Below the pieces are notes generated by a model. That model did no database searches. It worked only from the letters and a program-made list of their open reading frames with translations, and was not told the DNA's origin. DNA of 64,000 bases. It comes from Sphingobacteriales bacterium. GTDB taxonomy: Bacteria; Bacteroidota; Bacteroidia; Chitinophagales; Chitinophagaceae. The stretch covers positions 124,001-188,000 of the forward strand of contig SEFT01000013.1 of the NCBI GenBank assembly GCA_004144175.1. The letters are read 5' to 3'. Position 1 is the stretch's first letter. Each line of letters begins with the position of its first letter. The translations under genes and the position numbers were made by a program. Below are positions 1-8,743 of this stretch, in pieces.

Positions 1-431
1 GTCGTAAAGTAATCGCTCCATGATATGGCTACGGCTATATTACCAATGGCATATTCCATCAGCAGATCCCAGCCTATTATCCAGGCGATCACCTCGCCAA
101 ATGCTACATAAGAATAAGTGTACGCACTACCCGACACCGGCACCATACTGGCAAACTCGGCATAACACACCGCCGCAAAACCACAGGCCACCGACACGAA
201 CAGGAACAGGAAAATGATACCCGGCCCGCCATCGTAACTGGCCTTACCTATGGTAGAAAAGATACCGGCACCCACTATGGCTGCAATACCCATGAAAGTA
301 AGGTCTTTGGTAGTGAGCACCTTGTGCAGGTTGCCCGAACCATGCGCATCAGAATAGCCTGCTGCCGCGTCTTTCTCTATCTGCTCTACCGTCTTACGCC
401 TGAAAATGGAACGCTCCATCGAATCATTCAT
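1..431 (-). CDS. Amino acid permease, APC superfamily (N-terminal part, cut by window edge)
   Basis: Reads leftward from an ATG at 429-431 and leaves the window at its left end, so only about 143 residues are visible. A hydrophilic tail of about 45 residues is followed by GIAAIVGAGIFSTIG, the glycine-rich first transmembrane motif of amino acid/polyamine permeases, then by a second hydrophobic segment, and by YAEFASMVPVSGSAYTY, the family signature after helix 2. The family moves amino acids across the inner membrane by proton symport or exchange. The visible part most resembles the YfnA/cationic amino acid transporter branch; the substrate cannot be told. It is divergent from the AhpD-like gene, with about 90 bp between the two starts. 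Confidence 0.9.
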   Translation of the reverse strand, partial: MNDSMERSIFRRKTVEQIEKDAAAGYSDAHGSGNLHKVLTTKDLTFMGIAAIVGAGIFSTIGKASYDGGPGIIFLFLFVSVACGFAAVCYAEFASMVPVSGSAYTYSYVAFGEVIAWIIGWDLLMEYAIGNIAVAISWSDYFT

Positions 432-490
432 ATATAAGCGTGAAAAGTACTACTAATGCACGAAAACTAAAACGATTTGCTACGGTTGCT

Positions 491-498
491 TACATTTG
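491..498 (+). promoter_or_regulatory. Promoter -7 box (TACATTTG) for the AhpD-like gene
   Basis: TACATTTG is a full match to the Bacteroidota -7 consensus TAnnTTTG and lies 23 bp before the ATG at 522. This implies a short leader of about 15-20 nt. No TTG -33 box is seen at the usual 17-20 bp spacing, so the promoter may be weak or depend on an alternative sigma factor or activator. Confidence 0.5.
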
Positions 499-521
499 AC
501 ACGGTAAAAACTAAAGCAGCA

Positions 522-866
522 ATGAACGATAAAGTAAAAGAATTCAACGACTACCGTGCGCAGATGAACGAGGTGATACTCGGCAAGCAGAATAAAGTGA
601 TCAACAGGTTATTCAACCTGGATACCAATACCTATGCCGAAGGGGCGCTGCCGGTAAAGACTAAAGAAATGCTGGGGTTAGTAGCCAGTATGGTGCTGCG
701 CTGCGATGATTGCATTAAATACCACCTAGGCAAGTGCCATGATGAGGGCATTACTACAGATGAGATGTATGAGATATTTGCAGTGGCCAATATTGTAGGC
801 GGCACTATCGTGATACCGCATACGCGCCGCGCTGCCGAATACTGGGAAGCATTGCAGGAGGGTTAA
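522..866 (+). CDS. Carboxymuconolactone decarboxylase / AhpD-like protein
   Basis: A 114-residue protein of the CMD/AhpD fold. The motif CDDCIKYHLGKC (about residues 66-77) has the CxxC-x3-H arrangement that serves as the peroxidatic/redox site in AhpD-type proteins. The family includes both peroxidase-partner disulfide reductases and ring-cleavage decarboxylases; the intact CxxC-x3-H favours a thiol-redox role, but there is no ahpC or aromatic pathway gene nearby. The ATG at 522 is chosen over an in-frame TTG at 477 because the -7 box lies between them. Its stop codon TAA shares a TTAA with the stop of bshA on the other strand. Confidence 0.85.
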   Translation: MNDKVKEFNDYRAQMNEVILGKQNKVINRLFNLDTNTYAEGALPVKTKEMLGLVASMVLRCDDCIKYHLGKCHDEGITTDEMYEIFAVANIVGGTIVIPHTRRAAEYWEALQEG

Positions 867-2011
867 ACCGCCTGCAATTTTTTCTCCTTATACTCTTTCA
901 CTACTTTCTCATACAGGCTTTCGTATATCGGTATGATGCGCTCCTTTTCAAAGCCGCGCGCATGTTCTATCGCATTGGTCTTGAATTGATTGAGCCTGTC
1001 TTCGTCACCTAATATATGTAGTGCGTTTTTGGTCATGTCCGTCACATCGCCTACTTCGCTCAGGAAGCCCGTCTTGCCATTTACATTTATCTCGGGTAGG
1101 CCACCTGCATTGGTCGATATCACGGGCACACCACAAGCCATCGCCTCAAGCGCCGATAAGCCAAAGCTTTCGTATTGAGACGGAAGGATAAACAGATCAG
1201 TTATGCTCAGTATCTCATCCATCTGCTCCTGCTTACCCAGGAAGCGGATGTCGTTACAAATTTTCAGCGTGCGGCAAAGCTCCTCAGCATTCTGCCTTTC
1301 AGGGCCGTCGCCTATCATCAGTAGTTTCGATGGTATCTGCTCATGCACACGCTCAAATACCCTGATCACATCTTCTACCCTTTTCACCTTCCTGAAGTTC
1401 GATACGTGGGCGAGTATACGCTCACCATTCGGCGCCAGCATTTTTTTGAAATGTTCTTTATCGGAATGCTGGAAACGGTGCGTATCCACAAAGTTGGGTA
1501 TCACCATAATGTCTTTCTCTATCGGGAAAGACTTGTAAGTTTCCTCACGCAGGTTATCCGATACGGCAGTTATCGCGTCCGACTCGTTTATAGAGAACGT
1601 AACAACAGGCGCATAGGTCTGGTCGCGGCCTACCAGCGTTATGTCGGTACCGTGCAGTGTAGTTATATAAGGTATATCCCTGCCAGCCTTCTTCAGTATC
1701 TGCTTGGCAAAATTGGCAGCCGAGGCGTGTGGTATAGCATAGTGCACATGCAGCAGGTCCAGCTGGTTGTTCATGATGACATTCACCATGGTACTGGTCA
1801 GTGCAGTTTCGTAGGGAGGAAAATCGAAAAGCGGATAAGTGGGTACCGTTACCTCGTGGTAATAGATATTGGGGTGAAAATAAAGCCTTACGGGTTGCTG
1901 ATAAGTAATGAAATGTATCTCATGCCCTTTCTCCGACAGTGCCATGCCAAGCTCTGTAGCCAGCACGCCACTACCGCCAAACGTAGGATAACAGACTATT
2001 CCGATTTTCAT
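863..2011 (-). CDS. bshA: N-acetyl-alpha-D-glucosaminyl L-malate synthase (bacillithiol biosynthesis)
   Basis: A 382-residue GT4 glycosyltransferase that joins UDP-GlcNAc to L-malate, the first step of bacillithiol synthesis in the cytoplasm. The N-terminus MKIGIVCYPTFGGSGVLATE, the segment LLHVHYAIPHA, and the C-terminal ESFGLSALEAMACGVPVIST nucleotide-sugar site are characteristic of BshA. The start is set at the ATG at 2009-2011, where the conserved sequence begins; an in-frame codon 27 bp upstream would add nine unconserved residues. bshB and bshC are not in the window. It converges on the AhpD-like gene with a 4-bp overlap (863-866). Confidence 0.93.
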   Translation of the reverse strand: MKIGIVCYPTFGGSGVLATELGMALSEKGHEIHFITYQQPVRLYFHPNIYYHEVTVPTYPLFDFPPYETALTSTMVNVIMNNQLDLLHVHYAIPHASAANFAKQILKKAGRDIPYITTLHGTDITLVGRDQTYAPVVTFSINESDAITAVSDNLREETYKSFPIEKDIMVIPNFVDTHRFQHSDKEHFKKMLAPNGERILAHVSNFRKVKRVEDVIRVFERVHEQIPSKLLMIGDGPERQNAEELCRTLKICNDIRFLGKQEQMDEILSITDLFILPSQYESFGLSALEAMACGVPVISTNAGGLPEINVNGKTGFLSEVGDVTDMTKNALHILGDEDRLNQFKTNAIEHARGFEKERIIPIYESLYEKVVKEYKEKKLQAV

Positions 2012-2102
2012 GGTGCAAATATCTGCATTACGAGCCAACTGGCTGTTATCGTTGCATAACCTTTTACAATAGGTTATTCATTATAATATATGGTACCGTT
2101 GC

Positions 2103-2444
2103 TTAGGCAGGTTTCGCATTGGTTAGCACATAAGCGCGTACCTTGGCTGCCTGGTCCTGGTTCAGCTTAGCGCGCATGCTCATATTAGGCAGTATGGTCT
2201 CCCATTTTGCTACCGTGCGCGATTGCGGCTCGAACAGCTTATGGCATTTGCCGCAGGCGCCTTGCCATATGGTCATGCCCTCTTGTATCTGTACGTCGGT
2301 AAATTTTTTCTTAATCTCCGCAACTTTTGCAGACTCTGCTCCGGCGGCAACGCCATCGTCACCATGTACAGCTTTCTTTGTAGCACACTGGGTGAACAAT
2401 ACAGACAACAGAATAAGAGAAGAGATTGTGAATAGTTTCTGCAT
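2103..2444 (-). CDS. Small c-type cytochrome lipoprotein
   Basis: A 113-residue exported protein. The leader MQKLFTISSLILLSVLFTQC ends in a lipobox cysteine, so it is probably a lipoprotein. CGKCH is a c-type haem-binding motif, and the later segment LPNMSMRAKL provides a methionine (M in LPNM) suited to be the distal haem ligand, as in class I cytochromes c. The C-terminal helix (AAKVRAYVLTNAK) is also typical of the class. The ATG at 2442-2444 is used; the longer frame adds 17 residues that would bury the signal peptide. It stands alone, divergent from the M28 peptidase gene, and its redox partner is unknown. Confidence 0.8.
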   Translation of the reverse strand: MQKLFTISSLILLSVLFTQCATKKAVHGDDGVAAGAESAKVAEIKKKFTDVQIQEGMTIWQGACGKCHKLFEPQSRTVAKWETILPNMSMRAKLNQDQAAKVRAYVLTNAKPA

Positions 2445-2519
2445 AAAGATGTTTAGACGGTATAAAAATAAGCATTCTGAACGTTTCAGTTCCATATTTT
2501 GCTTTACTAAATTTACGCC

Positions 2520-3875
2520 ATGAAAAAACTGCTGACGGCTTTATTTGTATTCTCTGCTGCCCAAGGTTTTAGCCAGGACTCTGTTATGCTTCGCCGCATA
2601 TCCGACCAGATCATGCTGCGCGGCAAGTCTTACGACGACCTGCGTGTGCTGTGCAAGCAGATAGGCCACAGGCTAAGCGCTACACCACAGGCAGCAAAAG
2701 CAATAGAATGGGGACAAAAAGCATTGACCGAAGCCGGGGCAGATAAGGTATGGCTACAGGCAGTAGATGTGCCGCGCTGGGTAAGGGGCAAGGAGTCGCT
2801 GAAGTTAAGAGCTGACAAAGGAAAGTATATAGAGGTGCCGATGCTATCTCTGGGCAATAGTGATGGTACAGGTGGCAAAGTGTTGGAAGCTGCGATCGTA
2901 ATGGTCAGGAGTTTTGATGAGTTTAAAGCACTGTCGCTAAAGGATGTAAAAGGCAAATTCCTGTTCGTCAACTACCGTTTCCGCCAAGACCTCATCAATA
3001 CATTCGAGGGTTACGAAGATGCTGGCCCTTACAGGTGGATGTCGCCCAACATGGCCAGCTCAATAGGCGCCGCGGGCGTTATCATACGCTCCATATCAAC
3101 AGGCGTGGACGATATACCACATACCGGATCTATGCGCTACGCCGATACAGTAAAGCATATACCCGCGGTAGCCATAGGCAATGCATCGGCAGATATGCTG
3201 GAGCAGCAGTTAGCAAAGGGTTACGTTACGGCACAGCTGCAATCGACCTGCCATATGGAAGGTACGGTGCGTTCTTATAATGTGATTGGCGAGATACAAG
3301 GAACTAAACGACCAGACCACATTATAATGGCGGGAGGCCACCTCGACTCATGGGATGTAGGCGAAGGTGCGCACGATGATGGCGCGGGCTGCGTGCAGGC
3401 AATCGAAATGATCCGCACATTCAAACGCCTGAACATACGGCCGAACAACACCATCCGTGCCGTATTATACATGAACGAAGAAAACGGCCTGAAAGGCGGC
3501 CTTGCCTATGGCGACTCTGCAAAGACCAGCGGCGAAAAACATATACTGGCCATAGAAAGCGATGCGGGTGGGTTCTCACCAAGAGCGTTCGGGCTGGAGA
3601 TGAGCGAACAAAAGAAAGAAACGATCAAGAGCTATCGCAAGCTGTTTCTTCCCTATGGCGTGTATGACTTTGAACATGAAGGCGGAGGAGCAGATATATC
3701 TCCACTGAAAAGAATGGGCGTACCCGTAGCGGGTCTAATGCCTGACCCTCAGCGATACTTCGACCTGCACCATACGCCTAATGATGTGTTTGAGGCCGTA
3801 AACCACCGCGAGCTAAAACTTGGCGCGGTAGCTATTACGGGATTGGTATACCTTGTGGATGAATACGGACTTTAG
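2520..3875 (+). CDS. Secreted M28 family zinc peptidase (carboxypeptidase Q-like)
   Basis: A 451-residue exported peptidase with signal peptide MKKLLTALFVFSAAQGFSQ. The middle region (about 130-245) looks like a PA (protease-associated) insert, followed by the M28 catalytic core: GGHLDSWD (H274), AHDDGAG (D286/D287), MNEEN (E320/E321), ESDAGG (D348) and HHTPND near the C-terminus. These are the expected ligands and general base for two zinc ions in aminopeptidases of this clan. The complete set suggests an active periplasmic or extracellular exopeptidase. The downstream permease gene begins 12 bp after the stop, so the two are probably co-transcribed. Confidence 0.9.
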   Translation: MKKLLTALFVFSAAQGFSQDSVMLRRISDQIMLRGKSYDDLRVLCKQIGHRLSATPQAAKAIEWGQKALTEAGADKVWLQAVDVPRWVRGKESLKLRADKGKYIEVPMLSLGNSDGTGGKVLEAAIVMVRSFDEFKALSLKDVKGKFLFVNYRFRQDLINTFEGYEDAGPYRWMSPNMASSIGAAGVIIRSISTGVDDIPHTGSMRYADTVKHIPAVAIGNASADMLEQQLAKGYVTAQLQSTCHMEGTVRSYNVIGEIQGTKRPDHIIMAGGHLDSWDVGEGAHDDGAGCVQAIEMIRTFKRLNIRPNNTIRAVLYMNEENGLKGGLAYGDSAKTSGEKHILAIESDAGGFSPRAFGLEMSEQKKETIKSYRKLFLPYGVYDFEHEGGGADISPLKRMGVPVAGLMPDPQRYFDLHHTPNDVFEAVNHRELKLGAVAITGLVYLVDEYGL

Positions 3876-3887
3876 CCACAAGCATTG

Positions 3888-5012
3888 ATGTCGACGACCG
3901 CGAATGAGCATATAGTAAGGAAACTGCTGCGAAAACCTCCTGTTTTTGTAGCAGTCGGCATTATAGTGCTCACTTGTATCGTTGCCATATTCGCCTACCT
4001 GCTGGCCCCTGACAATACACCCTATGCCAACAGGATGATTGTAGAACTAGGTGCGCGCAAGCCGGGCTTTACCAAGCAGCTGCTGATGGTGCCTAAGCAA
4101 ATAAAGCAAGCCCGCGGAAGCTTTATGAGCGAAGCTATATCGGGTACACCATCCGACTATCAGGCACTACCCATCAACAGCTACTCATTCAGCGGCGACC
4201 GCATTGTGGTAAGGCATTATATAGACGAGGGCCTGGATGATACAATTGGCTATCAGCTAAGCCAGCTGTTACCCGCCGACGTGCTAAAGAGATCATTGCC
4301 CGACCAACAGGAATACCTCCGGAAAGAACAGATAAAAACGAGAAGATTCTACCTGGGCACCGACAGATATGGCCGCGATATACTTTCACGCCTGCTGGTT
4401 GGCTCGCGGGTGAGTATATCCGTAGGGTTGGTTGCTGTTGCCTTGTCGCTTAGCATTGGCATTATACTAGGTTCGCTGGCGGGTTATTATGGCGGTATGG
4501 TCGATGATGCGGTGATGTGGGTTATTAATGTACTATGGGCCATCCCTACCCTGCTGCTGGTATTTGCCATTACCCTCACCATTGGTAAGGGCTTCTGGGA
4601 GATATTTGTTGCTATAGGGCTTACCATGTGGGTAAGCGCTGCCAGGTTAATACGCGGACAAGTACTGGTAATACGCGAAATGGAATACGTCACCGCCGCC
4701 AAAGCACTAGGCCTCGATAATACGCGCATCGTCTTTAGGCATATACTGCCCAATATAGTTGGTCCGCTGATGGTGATAGCTGCTGGTAACTTTGCCACGG
4801 CCATATTGCTCGAAGCCGGCTTAAGCTTCCTGGGCATTGGCGTGCAGCCACCGCAGCCGTCGTGGGGATTGATGATCAAGGAGCACTATAACTTCCTGCT
4901 CACCAATAGGCCGCTACTGGCAATTATTCCCGGTGTAGCCATCATGCTGCTGGTATACGCGTTCAATGTACTGGGTAATGCGCTGCGCGATGTGCTGGAT
5001 GTTAGGCAGTAG
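3888..5012 (+). CDS. ABC transporter permease, DppC/OppC-like
   Basis: A 374-residue inner-membrane permease. One transmembrane segment near residues 18-38 is followed by an unusually long soluble section of about 130 residues, then by the DRYGRDILSR motif that opens the OppC-type permease domain, five or so helices, and the EAA loop (EYVTAAKALGL and GLSFLGIGVQPPQPSWG) that contacts the ATPase. Such permeases import oligopeptides. No OppB-type partner, ATPase or binding protein is adjacent, so the partners must be elsewhere. The ATG at 3888 is used; a TTG just before it is the alternative. Pairing with the M28 peptidase suggests peptide digestion coupled to uptake. Confidence 0.88.
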   Translation: MSTTANEHIVRKLLRKPPVFVAVGIIVLTCIVAIFAYLLAPDNTPYANRMIVELGARKPGFTKQLLMVPKQIKQARGSFMSEAISGTPSDYQALPINSYSFSGDRIVVRHYIDEGLDDTIGYQLSQLLPADVLKRSLPDQQEYLRKEQIKTRRFYLGTDRYGRDILSRLLVGSRVSISVGLVAVALSLSIGIILGSLAGYYGGMVDDAVMWVINVLWAIPTLLLVFAITLTIGKGFWEIFVAIGLTMWVSAARLIRGQVLVIREMEYVTAAKALGLDNTRIVFRHILPNIVGPLMVIAAGNFATAILLEAGLSFLGIGVQPPQPSWGLMIKEHYNFLLTNRPLLAIIPGVAIMLLVYAFNVLGNALRDVLDVRQ

Positions 5013-5014
5013 GG

Positions 5015-5755
5015 CTACTTATCAAGCAGCCAGTCCATAGCCCCTTTTATATGCTGGCGAAACAATGGATCGCTGTAGGTTTCAGATGTGTGGCCCATAC
5101 CTGTATAGAATATCCGTCCACCCTCAAATTCGCGATACCAACTGATAGGATGGTCAGTACCATGCTTTCCACCTGTATAAGTGCTTTCTTTTAGGTTGAT
5201 CACGACCCTGTTATCAGGTTGCAGCGATTTAAAATTATACCATTCATCGGTGCGTTTCCAAATCAATGGAATACCGCCGGCAGAGACATGTCCGGGCATT
5301 ACAACTTCACAGTCTGCCTCCTGTATAGCAGGATGATCGCTGAACCACGCGCCTAGCATCTGGTTGTACCAGGGCCAATCGTACTCTGCGTCCGAAGCGG
5401 CATGTATACCCAACACGCTACCGCCGGCCCTTACAAATTCGATTAATGCTTCTTTCTGCGGAGTCGTAAACAAATTTCCCGTAGTGTTTAATAGGATAAT
5501 GAGCTGATACCGGGCAAGATATGTTTTCGTAAAGCTATCTGTCATTTCGGTATGCGTCAGTACATATTGCGGCGTATCCGCTATTTGTCGGAACATAGAT
5601 ATACCGTCAGCAATCGACTCGTGGCGGAAGCCCTGCGTTTTAGTAACAAGCAATATTCGCTTAGGCTGGGCGGGGGGTGTGAGTGTCTCATGCTTACACC
5701 CCAAAAGAAAAACAGGTATCAACAATAAGATCAGACACTTAAATACTTGCAACAT
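5015..5755 (-). CDS. ThuA-like domain lipoprotein
   Basis: A 246-residue lipoprotein: leader MLQVFKCLILLLIPVFLLGC has a lipobox, then a ThuA-like (trehalose-utilisation/class I amidotransferase-like) domain from about residue 35. Family landmarks are LLVTKTQGFRHESI, VLGIHAASDAEYDWPWY, LGAWFSDHPA and the C-terminal GGRIFYTGMGHTSETYSDPLF. In Bacteroidota such domains are common in secreted carbohydrate-related proteins, often as keto-sugar or glycoside-processing modules; the true reaction here is unknown. The ATG at 5753-5755 gives a clean signal peptide; an ATG 18 bp upstream (5773) is possible. It ends 2 bp from the convergent permease gene. Confidence 0.85.
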   Translation of the reverse strand: MLQVFKCLILLLIPVFLLGCKHETLTPPAQPKRILLVTKTQGFRHESIADGISMFRQIADTPQYVLTHTEMTDSFTKTYLARYQLIILLNTTGNLFTTPQKEALIEFVRAGGSVLGIHAASDAEYDWPWYNQMLGAWFSDHPAIQEADCEVVMPGHVSAGGIPLIWKRTDEWYNFKSLQPDNRVVINLKESTYTGGKHGTDHPISWYREFEGGRIFYTGMGHTSETYSDPLFRQHIKGAMDWLLDK

Positions 5756-5889
5756 TTTTTCAGAACCAGTCATAGATCAAAAATTTACAGTAGCATAATA
5801 ACTGTTTGTTACCTGTACTACAATAGCGAAAATAAGAAGGCTGGTATCGTTTTTTAAGCCATTTTAAGCAACAGTATAAATAAAGATCG

Positions 5890-6318
5890 ATGGCGCTTAG
5901 CGGACCTATACTAATTATTGAAGATGACCATGATGATCAGGAGCTTATAAAGCTGGCCATCACAGAGATGAAGATTGAGAATGAGATCCGCATCTTCAAC
6001 AATGGAAAAGAAGCGCTCGACTACCTGCTCGAAGTGAATGAACAACCCTTCCTGATGCTTTGCGATGTGAACATGCCCATTATGAACGGGTTGGAACTGC
6101 GCGACTATATAGAAAATGATGAACGGCTGAAGAAGAAATCGATACCGTTTGTTTTCTTTACTACAGCTGCAAATAAAAGCATTGTAAACAAGGCATACGA
6201 CCTTACCATACAGGGCTTCTATCAAAAAGAAGATACCTATACCAAACTGGCGGAGCAACTGAACCTGATCGTCCGCTATTGGAAAAGCTGCCTGCACCCT
6301 AACAGGTATATCTTGTAA
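5890..6318 (+). CDS. Stand-alone response regulator receiver domain
   Basis: A 142-residue CheY/Rcp1-like receiver without output domain. Acidic pair E11/D12 (IIEDDHDD), phosphoacceptor D59 in LCDVNMP, switch T91/T92 in FFTTAAN and K113 are all in place, so it should accept phosphate. Single receivers of this kind usually work by protein contact in phosphorelays. No histidine kinase is adjacent; the nearest paralogue in the window is the receiver at 51855-52274. The gene stops 1 bp before the convergent DUF2905 gene. Confidence 0.92.
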   Translation: MALSGPILIIEDDHDDQELIKLAITEMKIENEIRIFNNGKEALDYLLEVNEQPFLMLCDVNMPIMNGLELRDYIENDERLKKKSIPFVFFTTAANKSIVNKAYDLTIQGFYQKEDTYTKLAEQLNLIVRYWKSCLHPNRYIL

Positions 6319-6319
6319 C

Positions 6320-6544
6320 CTATTTACTCATTCGTTGGACGATCCACATAATTGCGGATAGTAAAACGCTGACGAGCAACATTGTAGTGATAGGTATATA
6401 AACCTTGAAGTTTTCCTTTTCAATGCGGATATCGCCGGGCAGCCTGCCCAGGAAACGAAGCTTATCGCCAAACAGCCATATGGCAGCGCTAATAATTACT
6501 ACAATCAGCCCGATTAAGATTATACTCTTCCCCACCTTATCCAT
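6320..6544 (-). CDS. DUF2905 family small membrane protein
   Basis: A 74-residue protein with two hydrophobic segments (about 6-25 and 51-70) and, between them, the DUF2905 signature FGDKLRFLGRLPGDIRIEKE. The function of the family is not known. It begins 2 bp after the stop of the HI0933-type flavoprotein gene and is surely in the same transcript. Confidence 0.9.
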   Translation of the reverse strand: MDKVGKSIILIGLIVVIISAAIWLFGDKLRFLGRLPGDIRIEKENFKVYIPITTMLLVSVLLSAIMWIVQRMSK

Positions 6545-6546
6545 CG

Positions 6547-7761
6547 CTACATCTTATTGAATTGCTGCGCTACGATATAGCTGCTGGCCCATGCATGCTG
6601 GAAGTTAAAACCACCCGTTATACCGTCCACATCCATCAACTCCCCGGCAAAGTAAACGCCCGGTACTATTCGGCTTTCCATCGTTTGCGGGTCTATCTCT
6701 GATAGCGTTATACCGCCACAGGTCACAAATTCTTCTTTAAAGGTGGTCTTCCCCTTTACTTCGTAGCTATCGCGTATCAGCCTTTCTATGAGTTTATTTT
6801 GTGCGGCTGCAGGCAGATCGCCCCAGCGGGTATCTTCTTTGATGCCGCATTGTATCAGTTGATACTCCCAAAGCCGCTTAGGCAGGTCAAACGGATTCTT
6901 GTTCTGTACCAGTTGCTTGCCTTGCTCTCTTCGCAGCTGAGCGATATGATCTCTCAGGTCGGCTTCACTCACATCGTTCAGCCAGTTTATCTGTATCTTG
7001 AAACCGTAGTTGCGCTCATTCAATTCCCTGGCTGCCCATGCTGATGTACGCAATACAACCGGCCCGCTCATACCCCAGTGGGTTATGAGTAACGGCCCCT
7101 GCTCTACCATTTTAGTTCCAGCTATTTTCAAGGTCACCTGCGGCACAGCTACACCCATCAGCTCCGTTATGGGATGCTTAGGCATATTGAACGTGAACAG
7201 TGATGGTACGGGCGACTGTATCGTATGCCCTAACTCCAGCAGCCATCTGTATTGCTCCGGCTTTGGAAATGCTCCGCAGGCTATCAATACCTTATCAGCT
7301 TCGTAATTGCTGCCATCTGCAAAATGCAACATGAAGCCGGAATCCCTCTTTTCTATCTTTTCAACCGCTTTGTGATAATAAACCTGCACCTTCTGCCGCA
7401 TCATTTCCTGCCATATACAGTCTATGATGGTTTGCGAGCTATCCGTAACGGGGAACATACGGCCATCGGCTTCGGTTTTCAGCTGCACTCCTCGTTGCCT
7501 GAACCACTCAATAGTATCCTCTGGCCCAAATTGGTAAAGGCTTTTGCGCAGCAATTGCTTACCACGCGGATAGCGGGTCACCAGCTCGGGTATGTCGAAG
7601 CAGGCATGTGTGGTATTGCACCTGCCGCCGCCCGACGCCTTTACCTTCTGCAGCGCTTTGCCTGTCTTCTCAAACACCGCAACTTCCACGCCCTGCCGCG
7701 CCTTGATGTTGGCAGCAGCAAAGCAGCCCGCAGCGCCCGCACCTATTATTGCTATCCGCAT
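6547..7761 (-). CDS. HI0933-type (YhiN/BaiN-like) FAD-dependent oxidoreductase
   Basis: A 404-residue cytoplasmic flavoprotein. The N-terminal dinucleotide-binding motif IIGAGAAGCFAA, the family block KVKASGGGRCNTTHA, and the C-terminal GVYFAGELMDVDGITGGFN are diagnostic of the HI0933 family. The family is annotated as NAD(P)/FAD-dependent oxidoreductase; a related clostridial protein (BaiN) reduces bile-acid intermediates, but most members have no known substrate. It leads a two-gene operon with the DUF2905 gene. Confidence 0.9.
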   Translation of the reverse strand: MRIAIIGAGAAGCFAAANIKARQGVEVAVFEKTGKALQKVKASGGGRCNTTHACFDIPELVTRYPRGKQLLRKSLYQFGPEDTIEWFRQRGVQLKTEADGRMFPVTDSSQTIIDCIWQEMMRQKVQVYYHKAVEKIEKRDSGFMLHFADGSNYEADKVLIACGAFPKPEQYRWLLELGHTIQSPVPSLFTFNMPKHPITELMGVAVPQVTLKIAGTKMVEQGPLLITHWGMSGPVVLRTSAWAARELNERNYGFKIQINWLNDVSEADLRDHIAQLRREQGKQLVQNKNPFDLPKRLWEYQLIQCGIKEDTRWGDLPAAAQNKLIERLIRDSYEVKGKTTFKEEFVTCGGITLSEIDPQTMESRIVPGVYFAGELMDVDGITGGFNFQHAWASSYIVAQQFNKM

Positions 7762-7802
7762 TACTTATTGTCTTTCTTAAAAACTCCCGCGAAGATATTC
7801 GA

Positions 7803-7846
7803 TAAAAAAGAATCGGGACTCGCACCTTGAGCGGCACGAGTCCCGA
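7803..7846 (-). terminator. Rho-independent terminator of the DinB-like gene
   Basis: A perfect 10-bp stem, 7813-7822 with 7837-7846 (arm TCGGGACTCG), loop of 14 nt. Read on the minus strand it is followed by a T-rich tract (complement of 7803-7810), the usual arrangement for a terminator of the gene ending at 7877. Confidence 0.8.
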
Positions 7847-7876
7847 AATATCTGTTTCTCTTTGTTATGGATGTTA

Positions 7877-8551
7877 TTAGGCTACCAGTTGCAGCAGTGT
7901 TTCTGTTGCTTTTACCTGCTTCATAGCTACAGCCAGTTGCACAAAGTGCCTTTGCTGATGCGCCACCAGGAAACGGAACATATCACCCATCCTCAGCTTC
8001 GACGCCATTGGCAGTGTAGTGCCGACTTTCAGCTTTTGAAGATCAACTGTTTCAGCAGCTTTCATTACTTCTATCAGTCTTGTCTGGCTCTCGATAAATT
8101 CTGCCACCACTTTCTGTGCATCCAGTATTCTTGCAGGTGTGTGCTTTTGGTCAGCAGGCAGTTTTTTAGCCACTTTGCCTTCCTTCGGCATCATCATATT
8201 TGTATAGTAGTTGCCCAGTACACCGGCGTTGAATGTGCGGTTTGCCTGTCTTGCCATTGGCCTTCTCGCCTCACCTTTTTTGGCCAGTTTCAATGCCACC
8301 ATCAGGTTGTGCATGCCTCCGGGCGCTTGTGGCTCGTCTGCTTTTTTAATGGTTGATTCAAAAACGGGCAAGTAATGGCGGTTATAGCTATTCAGATGCT
8401 CCAATACCTGCACTGCGCTCCACTTACCCGGCTGAGGTTGTCTGTTCAGGGTCTCTTGCGACAACCCCTGCAGGCCTTTTATCTCATTAAGCAGCTTTTG
8501 AACGTCTCTCTCTAATGACTGAATTAAGTTGCGATTGTTAAAAGAAGGCAT
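7877..8551 (-). CDS. DinB family protein, possible thiol-dependent transferase
   Basis: A 224-residue four-helix-bundle protein of the DinB/YfiT class. The segment PGKWSAVQVLEHLNSYNRHY supplies the first metal histidine (H in LEHL), and HQQRHFVQL near residue 198 supplies the HxxxH pair, completing the three-histidine metal site of the fold. Some DinB-fold enzymes are bacillithiol S-transferases, and bshA lies 6 kb away, so detoxification with bacillithiol is a reasonable but untested guess. Monocistronic, with its own -7 box and terminator. Confidence 0.85.
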   Translation of the reverse strand: MPSFNNRNLIQSLERDVQKLLNEIKGLQGLSQETLNRQPQPGKWSAVQVLEHLNSYNRHYLPVFESTIKKADEPQAPGGMHNLMVALKLAKKGEARRPMARQANRTFNAGVLGNYYTNMMMPKEGKVAKKLPADQKHTPARILDAQKVVAEFIESQTRLIEVMKAAETVDLQKLKVGTTLPMASKLRMGDMFRFLVAHQQRHFVQLAVAMKQVKATETLLQLVA

Positions 8552-8575
8552 AACCCTTACTAAGTTTTGTTAAAA

Positions 8576-8583
8576 CAAAATTA
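8576..8583 (-). promoter_or_regulatory. Promoter -7 box (TAATTTTG) for the DinB-like gene
   Basis: Read on the minus strand, TAATTTTG matches TAnnTTTG and lies 25 bp upstream of the ATG at 8549-8551. No properly spaced TTG -33 box was found. Confidence 0.4.
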
Positions 8584-8743
8584 CATACAAAACGTTGAAA
8601 AAATGCTGATTAGCAACAATTTTTATTTGATATTAATAAGTTTATATAAGAAGTTGTAATGGCATAAGTTAAAATAGCCGAACATGGCAGTTATCGTCTG
8701 GCACGATACATAAAATGCTGAGCCTGCAATGCATTGCAACGTC

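Noticed and set aside
477-521. TTG-started extension of the AhpD-like gene
   Set aside because: The -7 promoter box lies inside it, and the conserved region begins after the ATG at 522.
1343-2059. 238-residue open frame on the plus strand
   Set aside because: Antisense to bshA, which has clear GT4 motifs over its whole length.
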